Positions 1-10,921 of a stretch of 64,000 nt of DNA are shown piece by piece. Under the pieces are notes generated by a model. The model did no database searches and was not told where the DNA came from. It saw only the letters and a program-made list of their open reading frames with translations. A program made the translations under genes and the position numbers. Each line of letters opens with the position of its first letter. The stretch's first letter is position 1. Source of the stretch: Trichopria drosophilae (taxonomy: Eukaryota; Arthropoda; Insecta; Hymenoptera; Diapriidae); contig CM059584.1 in the NCBI GenBank assembly GCA_030407085.1, positions 66,039,501 to 66,103,500 of the forward strand, given 5' to 3'.

Positions 1-121
1 GATTTTGCGCGTAACGTTGAATCCAATGCCTGGAGCCCGTAGTTTATTGTAAGGCAGTATGTACCTGAGCCGTCCAGCGACTTGTGGGCAGCGACACGTC
101 AACACAACGGACGTACTGTTA

Positions 122-474
122 GCGAAATCTACCCCTTGCACCAGTGTTGCACTTATGCATCAAAAGCGTGTAAATAAACACCATCCGGGTGCAAGTCTCT
201 CGGCTAGAGACGGAGGTTAGGTTACGTTTGTTTAGTTATTTTCATTTAAAAACCGATATTTTTAAAGATATCATTCATTTTTATATAAGAACATTTTATA
301 TATCTAGCGAAATTGTCAAGGTCACAGGTGTTTCATATAGATAGGCGGACAAAATTTAACGCGGATTTTAATGTAGAGACTATATGCGTTTTGAAGCCAG
401 CGCTTTTTGGGTGAAACACGTGCACCGTTACACCGGTGCAGTGGTGTAGAAACGGTGCAGGGGGTAGATTTCGC
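122..474. mobile_element. TA-flanked MITE
   Basis: The ends are imperfect inverted repeats beginning GCGAAATCTACCCC and the element is bounded on each side by TA (120-121 and 475-476), the target duplication typical of Tc1/mariner-type elements. It is about 353 bp and has no credible coding capacity. The right arm carries a GC-rich stretch (CACCGGTGCA-like) that partly self-pairs. The superfamily is inferred only from the TA duplication. Confidence 0.65.
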
Positions 475-537
475 TATGTATTGTTGATGGTTAAACGAAC
501 TTACCTGTAAGTGAAGTTCGACCATAATTATATGAGT

Positions 538-645
538 AGCTTGTTCGAAGATATGAACTATGTAGGACGGTGACTCGCCGCACGATGACGCCTCATTTTA
601 GAGTCCAATTGGAATTAATAATATTAATATCTTCGAACAAGCTTA
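538..645. repeat. short inverted repeat (hairpin)
   Basis: Seventeen-base arms (AGCTTGTTCGAAGATAT and its complement) sit at 538-554 and 629-645 around a loop of about 74 bases. It may be the remnant of a small foldback element. Nothing else is recognisable between the MITE and position 740. Confidence 0.45.
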
Positions 646-744
646 ACGAAATATAATAAATGGATTTGATAATGTTTTAAAACTAATTGGATTCTATGAA
701 TTATTTTCGGAGCTTACATGTGCTCCTCTAGCATAATTCATGTT

Positions 745-1130
745 GCACATTTGCCATACGTTCGCGTACGTTTACGTACGTTTAGGAATATTCTTTGATG
801 CATTTTTTCTCGTAAGTGACGTTTCTGCAGGATTCTACAGGATACTGTACCTTTGCACACTTTCGCGTAAGTTTGCGTACGTTCGCGTACGTTTACCTAC
901 GTTTACGTACGTTTACATCTGTTTAGGAATATTCTGTTATGCATTTTTTCTCGTATGTGTACATTTTTGTAGGATTCTGGACGATACTGCATCTTTGCAT
1001 AATTTTGCGTACGTTAACGTACCTTCGCGTACGTTCGCGTACGTTTCTGCATAATGCTGTAATAATGTTCGAATCGTAACCAAAACGTACCTAAACGTAC
1101 CAAATCGTACGTAATCGTACGGAATCATGC
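745..1130. repeat. CGTACG-rich tandem repeat upstream of LINE
   Basis: Two copies of a unit of about 141 bp, each starting TTAGGAATATTCT (near 781 and 922), are embedded in runs of the short palindromic motif CGTACGTTT in many variants. It ends just before the LINE ORF1 and may be the 5' untranslated region of that LINE, as tandem 5' repeats are common in such elements; that link is inferred from position only. Confidence 0.5.
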
Positions 1131-1172
1131 TTAAATGTAACGAAAACATACCATTTTTATTTCCATAGGGGG

Positions 1173-2010
1173 ATGGATAGGGTCTCATGTAAACGGTGCA
1201 ACAATGCAACTTTGGTTACTGCAGCTTTTCACTGCAACACCTGTAATTCGTTCTTTCATCAGAGTTGTGCCAAAATTTATATAGTGGGAAAGCCTGATAC
1301 AAATTGCTGCCTTATCAATTTTGGACATAAAACGTCAGGCATGGACGATGCAATGGACACCTCTTCATCACATACCCTTTCCCAAAACCTATCTTCTTCA
1401 TCTTCTAGACCCCAATTCAAAGGTCTTTCTCCCCCAGTATTCCAGCATCCGTCTATGAATTCCCCCATACTTACTCAACAAAATAACTCATCATCTTTTC
1501 CCCTTCTCGATTTTACCCCTACTCGCGCTTCGCCTCAAGTCCCTACTCAAAACCCTTATGTGCCTGATAACTGGGACACTATTTCGATATCTGACTAGTT
1601 GAGAATGGTGATGACATCAATTGGCTCGATGAAAGAATCTCTGAATCTGCTAAAAACTACTGTGGATTCACATTGACATAGTATTGCTGAAGTAAAGCAA
1701 TTTTGTCAAGGCATTAGACAAGAGATCGAAAGTATTCGTAAAGATGTGTCAACTGTTCAAGCACAATTAGCTTCATGTCAATCGAGTACGCCTCCATTTT
1801 CACCAACATCACAGATCCTCGTTACGGGACTTCCCATTAATGTGGAGAAGACAACTGATGAATTGGCGCTTCTTATTTTAAAATTTATGAAGCTAGACAA
1901 TATGTCATGTCATCTGATATCTACTAGGCGCATGCCTCAGCAACAACTTTCATCCTTATCAGCCGAGCCGGGATCAGTTGTACGCAACCCATCTTCACAG
2001 TTGTCTTCCC
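1173..2010 (+). pseudogene. LINE ORF1 (zinc-finger, RRM-like protein), broken
   Basis: ORF1 proteins of LINEs bind the element RNA. The first 140 codons open with a Cys/His pattern CKRC..FHCNTC..FFHQSC that looks like a PHD or related zinc finger, followed by a Ser/Pro-rich stretch. After an in-frame TAG (1596-1598) and a TGA further on, the same frame continues through a coiled-coil-like region and a segment ILVTGLP that resembles the start of an RRM fold found in several ORF1 proteins. The two nonsense codons make it non-functional. The zinc-finger subtype is uncertain. Confidence 0.6.
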
Positions 2011-2049
2011 GGATTTCGAACTTTTCCTTTTTAATTAATTTTTCCTGTT

Positions 2050-3277
2050 TACTGCACAGATATCAGATTTTCTTGAAAAGAATCATCTTCTTCACCCCTT
2101 TTAGTCGGGCTTCCGAAAGCGACATAGTACTCAAACAGCTCTTTTGAAATTAACTGAAGACGTTCGTGTTGGAATAAATAAAGGTCTGATTACCATCTTG
2201 ATTTTATTTGATTTTCGTAAAGCATTCGACTCTATAAATCACGTCGTCTTACTTCGTTGTTTGAGAGAGACATGGTTTTCCGATGATGCTTTAACATTCG
2301 TAGCATCTTATATCACTGGCCGTTCTGCTGCAATATTAACGGACGATGCCAAACCCACATTTAGATCTTCATCATCTGGAGTATCACAGGGATCATCACC
2401 TGGACCTATTTTGTTTCTCATTTTCATAAACACCTTAACACGAGCATTACATTTTTGTATTGATTCATTTATACTCTTTGCGGATGACTTACAAATTTAT
2501 TTGCGGTGTTAACTGAATCAAGTCGACGACATTATTTCAAAATTGAATCAGGAAATCTCATCCATCGTTACCTGGTCAAATAACGTGGGTTTAGAAATCA
2601 ACCCTACAAAAACGAAGGCAATGATTTTAGGGAGTGCCTCGAAATTAAAATTAATTCAGAATAAGTCACTATCTAGCATCAAAGTAAGAGGTATCACCAT
2701 ACCTATCGCCCAAGATGTTAAAACTTTAGGGCTCCATCTATCCTGTGATTTGTCTTGGAATTCGCATGTTTCCCAGATTTGTCGTAGGGTTTATGGTGTC
2801 TTATATCGCCTCAAATATCGAGGACACGTACTTCATCCGTCCATCGAATTGTTGTTAGTCAATGCCCTCATCATACCTATTATCGATTATTGTTGCCTTC
2901 TTTATAACGACCTCACAATGTACTTAAATTTAAAATTAACGCGATTGTTAAATACATGCCTACGTTTCATATATGGTATTAGACGCGATCAACACATCAC
3001 ACCATATCGCATTAAATCAAATTGGCTGACAGTCAGTTCTCGTAGAAATTATTTTTTTGGTTCATTATTATTTTCTATTTTTTCTTCCGGCTCCCCATCT
3101 TACTTATTTAACAGTTTCCGATTAGTCTCTACAGATGTCCGTCGCTCAAATCGCATCACATCCACCTCTAAATTTGTCCTTCCCTCTTATCGTACTGTGG
3201 CCGTCGAACGCTCCTTTAGAGTTTATGGCATTAGACTTTGGGAGTCCCTGCCACCTGACATTCGTAACATTACATGA
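2050..3277 (+). pseudogene. LINE reverse transcriptase, broken
   Basis: Reverse transcriptase core motifs occur in the correct order in one frame: LILFDFRKAFDS (motif A), SGVSQGSSPGPILF (motif B) and LFADDLQIY (catalytic FADD). The C-terminal thumb-like region ends with a conserved pattern around GIRLWESLPPDIRN, usual for Jockey/CR1/I-group polymerases. Nonsense codons lie near 2101 and at 2510-2512, the latter just after the FADD motif. No endonuclease domain precedes it, so the element cannot move by itself. Confidence 0.85.
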
Positions 3278-3695
3278 ATTAATACCTTCAAATCCCATTT
3301 ATTTCGTCATCTTTTTTCCTGTGATAATCCTACCACAAGCTAAAAATCAAATCGATTTATAATTACGAAGTATATAAGTTTTAGCTCTGGTATTTCATGC
3401 TTGTTATATGGGCATTCGTCTTATAACAAATCTAGGTTTATTATTATTTATATTAGGCGTAAACCATACTGGTGGAGTTAAGTTGTACTATGTATTTTTT
3501 TAATTGACTTATATCACTAGGATTATTATTTTAATGTAACTTGAATTATATAGAGTCAACCGTAATATATATTTATTCTGCATTATTTTATTTTATATTA
3601 ATTTTAAATTGTAAAACTCTAAATTGTATTTATCTTATTGCCACAAGGAATTGCACACCCATGGCAAAATAAATATTACTTACTTACTTACTTGT

Positions 3696-4215
3696 TAATT
3701 TAAAATTATGACGCTGAAGTTAGCTCATTTTTTTATTTTGTCGGAACCATTTATGTGCATTTGTCACTGCGACAGACATCGTACATTCGATATATTATAC
3801 ATTTTGTATAACATTTTATTTGCTCGAAATGAATTTTTGTTCCATTGTGCTATAGTACGAGCAGTGAGGTGCACTGACTTAGCCAAAATTTTTTCGAAAA
3901 TTTCATTTCGGCTTCAAAAATATCTTCATTAATATATGTAACATTATCATTAGTCAAAATACCTACTAAATTTTGTTTCGCATATTGCTTTTATTCAAAA
4001 TGAAATTTTGCAATATTCATACTTCGGTGCATATATTACGGTGCTTCAACTTAAAAAATGTTTAAAAAAAGCCGCTCAAAATAACAATATTAACCTCAAT
4101 TATTGTACTAATTCAAAAAGTTCAATATTAAAAATTGACAATATTTACCTTTCTAGTAGTTTTCTTCCTTTTATTTCTTCAAAGAGAACTCGAAACTGAA
4201 ATGATTGCCGAAAAT
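3696..4215. other. AT-rich intergenic stretch
   Basis: I see no credible gene, RNA or repeat boundary here. The short open frames do not resemble any family I know. Confidence 0.5.
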
Positions 4216-4219
4216 AGCG

Positions 4220-4942
4220 TGTAACAAGAGCACCGGGGTATCGGACGCTCTTGTTACGGCGAACCGTCTTCATCGGTTAAATAATATATTAATTATTTAG
4301 ATTAATTGTTTCAGGTACGATCGCGGAAAGAAAGAGACAGAGAGAGGCGAAGAGAAAGAGAGGAAACGATCGGGAGCGGAGCAAGCGCGAAAAGCTCGGG
4401 GATCGGAACGACGAAAGTCGACAGATTCGATTTCCTCGAGCCTCGCGAGCCTTCTTGTGCGCGAAAACCATAAAATTCCGTTGCACAATAATCGTGGGTG
4501 AAAGTTGATCCTGTCGGATTACCGGAGCGTTGGTGGCAGCTTCACCATTCAATGTAAGTACCGGCTTGGCCGTACCGACAAGGTTCTTCCTTCTCTCTCT
4601 TCCCCTCTCTTTACGATTGCGGTCATCTTTTTTATATATAACCGAAAGCGCGGTGGAGTTTGCGGCGACACCCCGCAGCATTTATTTTGTATTTTATTTT
4701 GTACCGGGTTCTCGAAATAATTGTAGATACAAATAAACATACTTATTATTATATTTTGTTTGGGTTATGAACCGGCAATTTTTATAACGACCCATCCTAT
4801 CCGCTCCGATAACGAGTTAGTCGGTGGACGGTTTAGTACGCCGCGGGTTTCTGTCGACCGACAGTTCAAACGGAGCAAGGTCAACCGTGCGGTGGATGAC
4901 CTTGACCGGTGAAATCCCGGCGTAGTTTAAAAATTCGTTACA
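4220..4942. mobile_element. solo LTR, AGCG target duplication
   Basis: The segment begins TGTAAC and ends GTTACA, the TG..CA inverted ends of LTRs, and is flanked on both sides by AGCG (4216-4219 and 4943-4946), a 4-bp duplication usual for Gypsy-type insertions. It contains a TATA-like run near 4632-4641 and AATAAA-like signals near 4732. No internal domain or second LTR is present, so it is probably left from LTR-LTR recombination. Open frames inside it on both strands are not genes. Confidence 0.8.
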
Positions 4943-4946
4943 AGCG

Positions 4947-5913
4947 CTTAATTGCTGCAGTAGTCAGATACTGTTATTTTTTTATTATTATATTAGAAAA
5001 AGTATAGAATACCACAATATTATTTGATGTATTTTTATTTTTATTGCAATTAATTTTTTTTTTTATAAATGAGTGATCCTCTCTTCAATTTGTTAAAACC
5101 AGTTTAAAAAAAAATACAAAATTCTTGTGAAATGAAAAATTTCCAAGAATGTAGGAAACTTGATTTTACTTGTACAAATTCTGTTTGAGCCGTACACAAG
5201 GCAGAGACTAAAATAGATTAGTAAATAAAATCATAATAACACTTTCCTTTATTAAAACACTAATATTAACTTTGTAATAATTCGAAAATTTGTCATAGCT
5301 AAACAAATATACTGGGTGAATTTCGAACAGCGGAACTTAAGGAATAGTGTGTTAACGATTTCTATATGCATGTATACTTTAATTCATTGTTACAGAAAGG
5401 ATTTGTTGGGATTTGCCAGAAAATGTCACATTTTTACGAACTATGAAATTAACAAGTTTTTAGCTAATAAACTCGGGATTTTTAGTATAATTGCAAAAAA
5501 TATACTGAAATGATCAAATTTCAGTGAAATTTTTGTTTCTAACAAACTTTCAGAAATTAACAAAGTACATTTTTGTCAATTAAATATTCTTAATCGAATT
5601 ACATATAAGGCACTCTTTTACGCCGTTAGAAATTCATTCGGTATAATCAAATTTGTTCATAAAATGTGAATGAAAATTTTGTTAATTTATACAGCATCAC
5701 TGAAGAACAAACCCAATTATTTCTAATGTGGTTACGGTGAAGGCCAGCCTTCATTAAAACCCACATCGACCCTCTGGACTTCCCGGGACTGATTTTAATG
5801 AAGGCTGAACTGAATTCAGTTGGACCACATCGATGCATTCATGTATGGATAAAAGTAAGTAAAGATTCGAAAATATTTACATACAACTACTATACATTAT
5901 ATACTAAAACTGC
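4947..5913. other. intergenic, one small hairpin
   Basis: No gene is recognisable. A perfect 14-base inverted repeat (AGCCTTCATTAAAA, 5746-5759, with its complement at 5793-5806) forms a hairpin of about 60 bases. This may be a degraded small foldback element. Confidence 0.4.
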
Positions 5914-5934
5914 TTGCATATTAATGAATTAATT

Positions 5935-6245
5935 ATACAATGCAAGGTCCTAAAAAGGAATGCAGCTCAAAGCCGAATGACCTGCCCATATGGCGAGTGT
6001 CACTCACCACTGTATCTCGAGTCATTTGAGTATGCCGATTTAGACGATGAGCTTAAAGAATACTTCGTACTGGTTAGTACTTACTTACTTCTATACCTAA
6101 AGGTATTAAAGTACGAAAAGAAATTTTGTCCATTAATTTATATTTTCTTCTGTTGCAGGATCCAAGTATATATGTGCTTTTGGGCGGAGAGATTCGATGG
6201 CCTCGACAGGCCAAAGAAAAGCCGAAAAGAAATGTTGGCTGAAGT
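5935..6245 (+). other. possible decayed coding fragment with splice-like sites
   Basis: An open frame of about 45 codons (containing CPYGECHSP and DLDDELKEYF) is followed by a donor-like GTTAGT at 6074, then a pyrimidine-rich tract and CAG near 6158-6160 and a second frame with DPSIYVLLGGEIRWPRQ. This could be two exons of an unrecognised gene or of an old transposon. I do not recognise the protein and no upstream or downstream exon is evident. Confidence 0.2.
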
Positions 6246-6552
6246 GCGATTTACTTTTTTAATGTTATATGTATTTTTATTTTATTTAAATATTTACATT
6301 TTTATTAAAATACATTTATCTGGCGTTGCAAGTCTTTTGAACAAATTATAATTTAACATTTAATCTACTTCTAGGGCATGCAGTACCCCCCCCCCCCATC
6401 TTAATTTGCGATTCTATTTTTGCTTATTAAATATTTGATTTTGAATTTTCCGAGCTACTTAGTAACTAGTTTTAAGTATCCTTAGTAAAATAGAAAAATT
6501 GGCATGCTTATTTATAAGTCAGGTCGTCCTTGGTAGTCGATAAAGCTTCATG

Positions 6553-6735
6553 AATTTTGGGAATGTGGCAGAATACCCTGTCTTGTATAATATTTCAAAA
6601 ATTCACCTCAATCTTCGTATCCCTGGACTTCTTTCAGAAGCATCATTTGATGTTGAAATCCCTAGAAGCATGAAAAATTACACTAAAGCATCATGTTCTT
6701 TCTTTACAATTTTATGGAGTATTTATATTTTGTAA
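6553..6735 (+). other. unrecognised short open frame
   Basis: Sixty codons with protein-like composition (EYPVLYNISKIHLNLRIPG) end at TAA 6733-6735. It lies 300 bases after the preceding possible coding fragment and might belong to the same decayed gene. No family is recognised and it may be chance. Confidence 0.15.
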
Positions 6736-7134
6736 ACTAGCCTGACGACTTCACATGAAGGTGAACGAATTAAAAATTTCATTTTGAAGATGGGCAAAAG
6801 CATCCTCTGGGCATCCTGGACACCCTGAACGTTTATTACCGACTCCAAAACAACTTCCGTTCCAAAATTGATCACAACTCCGTTTTTATAAATAGTTGAC
6901 CTGTTGGGTAGGTTTTACGTCTGTGAGTTACTGTGGGTGTTTATCGTTTCAATCATGAACAACTCAGAATGCAGATACGGTCCCACTTGGAGATTTTAAG
7001 GTCGTAAGACACGGGGGTTCCCCGTGCGAATTAAATTCGCTGGGTGTATGTCACGCAATTGTAGTGTGCACTCAGAGTTGAAAAACAAACGCCAGAAGCG
7101 GGGAATCCCGCCAAGAATACCAAGGGTGTACATA

Positions 7135-7780
7135 CAGGGTGAGTCTGGTAGAAGTGAACATAGGGAAGCCCATGTTAAGGCTACGCGCCTCGTGATTGGT
7201 CGATTCCGGTGGAATGTCGCTTGTTCACGAGGCGCGTAGCCTTAACATGGGTTTCCCTATGTTCACTTCTACCCGTCACACGTAATTTAGAGCCACAAGA
7301 ATGTAAACAAAATACTGCAAGCTTTGGATTGTTTTAAAATTATCTGGCTTTAAAATAATATTTTAATAAAAAAAGAAACTCGAAAAGAAGTAGCAAATCT
7401 CTTGTGTGACATAACCACATTTTGGGCTTATGTAAAATGTGTCAAATCCATGAAATGTGTAACACAATCCCAAATTCAAGACACAGTTCGTGAATCTTCT
7501 ACTTTTGTTACAACCGGATGCAGCCGATAAGTTGAAAGGTTTTCAAAAAACAATTGGCAAGAGTGGGCAAGAATAAACTATTTTAAAGCAAGATAGTTTT
7601 AAAACAATCCAAAGCTTGCAGTATTTTGTTTACATTCTTGTGGCTCTAAATTACGTCTGACGCATATGACCGTTCACAGCCAATCGGCGGACAAGCGACG
7701 TTCCACCGGAATCGACCAATCACGAGGCGCGTAGCCTTAACATGGGTTTCCCTATGTTCACTTCTACCAGACTCACCCTG
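7135..7780. mobile_element. TA-flanked foldback/MITE with rearranged left arm
   Basis: The ends are CAGGGTGAGTCTGG.. and its complement, with TA on both sides (7133-7134, 7781-7782). Arms of about 200 bp (7135-7335 and 7583-7780) pair well, except that in the left arm positions about 7226-7273 hold an inverted copy of the terminal 46 bp, so the left end alone is a hairpin. The right arm has unrelated sequence there. There is no coding capacity; it is probably mobilised by a Tc1/mariner-like transposase. Confidence 0.8.
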
Positions 7781-8439
7781 TATATGAAACATAACCACAG
7801 AAATTCCTAACTTACCAACTGGTGAATGTGAACCCCTTACAAACAATATTAAATAATATGATTTGTTCCCGATTAAATTGTATACATATTCGCTACATTT
7901 GTAATAATGCGAGCGAGCGCACTCGCGTCATATTTATTGCATTTCGTTAAATTGCGATATCCATTTGTCTATTTATCGCATATTTAAAGGAGGCAGCACG
8001 CAATTTGTTCAAAACTTTAAGTCAATTAATATCTTTGATATTTTATAGGAAACTGTTATAGTGCTTAGAATTGTCCTTACAGAGCCAGAATTCATAAAAT
8101 TTCCTACCTTACCACGGACCACTTTAGAAATCCCCAGGGAGGACTACTGTAGGTATGTACATAGTGCGAAAGTGTTTTATGGGTAGGGGGTCACTTTTCC
8201 CATGATTTCTTACCAGCGGGTATTTTTCCCAGTCTTTTTAAATTCCCACGGTCTTTTTTCCCAGCCTTATTAAATTCCCACGGTCATTTTTCCATGCCTC
8301 ATTATTTTCCCCTACTAGTGATTCATTTGTCACTGTTTCAAATGTGTCATTATTCATAACCATAAATTCTAGTCTCCTGTAAATTTCTCGTGTAGATCTT
8401 CATAACCATAACCGTATAAATTTTTCGTAAAATAAACGT

Positions 8440-8825
8440 TGTCAAGCAGTATGGAGCGGATAACTTACGAAGGCTTTCCAGAAGTCGAACCTGGTATATT
8501 GACGGTACTTTTTCGACAGCGCCAAATATTTTTATGCAATTATTTGTCGTGATGGGCTCCATAAAGGACGTTGAACAAGAAACAGCTGTGCCACTTTTGT
8601 ACTGCTTGCTAGACAGTAAACGGGAAGAAGCGTATTCAGCGTATTCAACAATTTTTAGACGTATTCAGGCAGAAGGTCTACAAACGATTTACAACGACAC
8701 TGAAGATGACTCGGTAAAAATGCATCAAAAATGTTGGCCGCTTTAGCCTTTCTCCCAGTTGAAGATGTGGAAGAGAATTTCGATAGTCTAGCCGAACAAG
8801 CTCCTTGTTCCATACATACAAGATA
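8440..8825 (+). pseudogene. MULE/FLYWCH-associated transposase remnant
   Basis: In shifting frames the translation reads WYIDGTF.., MQLFVVMGSIKDVEQETAVP, PLLYCLLDSKREEAY and LAALAFLPVEDVEENF. These match the central part of MULE-type transposase-like proteins often seen with FLYWCH zinc fingers in insects (W.IDGTF.., PL.Y.LL..K....Y, .AFVP..DV...F). At least two frameshifts and a truncation make it a pseudogene. The identification rests on pattern memory only. Confidence 0.5.
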
Positions 8826-8859
8826 ATTGTATGGAAAAGCATGAGCATTATGCTTATTA

Positions 8860-9922
<1,063 letters not shown>

Positions 9923-10124
9923 TATACAGAGCATACATCTGTGCCTTGGAGGTAAAATTACATACGCTACATATTTACATTTCACAATATTTTTTTTTCA
10001 ACCTTCTTATAATACACATAAATATTTCACATTTGTATATCAAAAACTTCCATTTCCATTTCACTTTTATCGTGTTTTTCAATACGAGGCCAGTTTTACA
10101 ATTTTTAAATATATGTATTTTTCA

Positions 10125-10490
10125 TTCATATCCATCTGTGGTGAAATTTTCATCCAAAGAAGGTTTTAGATCTAAAATTTTCCATTGCTGATGAAACTAT
10201 CAACGAAACAAGATTTTAGATCTAGCATTATCCACCCATGGTGTAATATTCAACCGAATAAGCTTTTAGATCTAAAATATTCCATCGGTGATGAAAATCT
10301 TAATGAAAGAGGATTTGACACCTAACATTTCCTTCGATAGTGAAATTTTCAACCGCTCAAAGTCTTATATCTAAAATCTTTTATTGCTGATAAAACTCTC
10401 AACGAAACAAGAATATAGATTTAACATTATCCATCAATGGAGACATTTTCAGCCAAAGGTTTTAGATCTTTCAGATCTGTGATGAAGCTC
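10125..10490. repeat. degenerate minisatellite, about 60-bp unit
   Basis: About six copies of a 60-65 bp unit are recognisable by the recurring TTTTAGATCTAAAAT core followed by CCATYG.TGATGAAA and CAACGAAACAAG. Alternate copies resemble each other more closely, suggesting a dimeric unit. The function is unknown. Confidence 0.7.
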
Positions 10491-10921
10491 TCATTTAATT
10501 CAAAAAGTTTCAATTCCTCTTTCCATTTGTAGTGAAATGTTAAAATTAATTTTTGTATTTCTTTTGTATTATTATTATTTTTAAATTTGAAAAAAAAAAC
10601 TATTGTCGCCGTCAATTTGGAACCCATCCCTCGAGGTGGAAGTAAAAGAAGAATTTCTTCCCGCGACAATTTTAGTTTGTTTAACAAAAATGTTATAATT
10701 TTGCTATTTAGATAGTTTGATGATGCATATTTTTTTTAGTCTTATTCATGTAGTAGTAACTTAACTATTACTATTTAAATAGTAAAACCAACTACAACTT
10801 TTCCCTACATTGGGTAAGAACTAAGTTCATTTAATATTACAGTGGCGAATAAACAATATTGAGGAGAATGCAATTGTAAACAATCATGGTTTCGTTATTG
10901 TTTGTAGCATAATAACTTTAA

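Larger units (their letters stand above)
1173..3695 (+). mobile_element. decayed non-LTR retrotransposon (LINE, Jockey/CR1-like)
   Basis: The order is ORF1 remnant, reverse transcriptase, 3' untranslated region, then a short tandem tail of TTAC units at about 3666-3694. ORF1 abuts the N-terminal part of the reverse transcriptase with no space for an apurinic endonuclease domain, so an internal deletion has occurred. Several in-frame stops are present. Just upstream of the tail the segments TTGCCAC and ATGGCAA can pair, resembling the short 3' hairpins of LINE RNAs. The clade assignment is tentative. Confidence 0.75.

Noticed and set aside
4289..4740. Several overlapping frames of 63-130 codons on both strands
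   Set aside because: They lie inside the solo LTR and shadow each other; no domain is recognisable.
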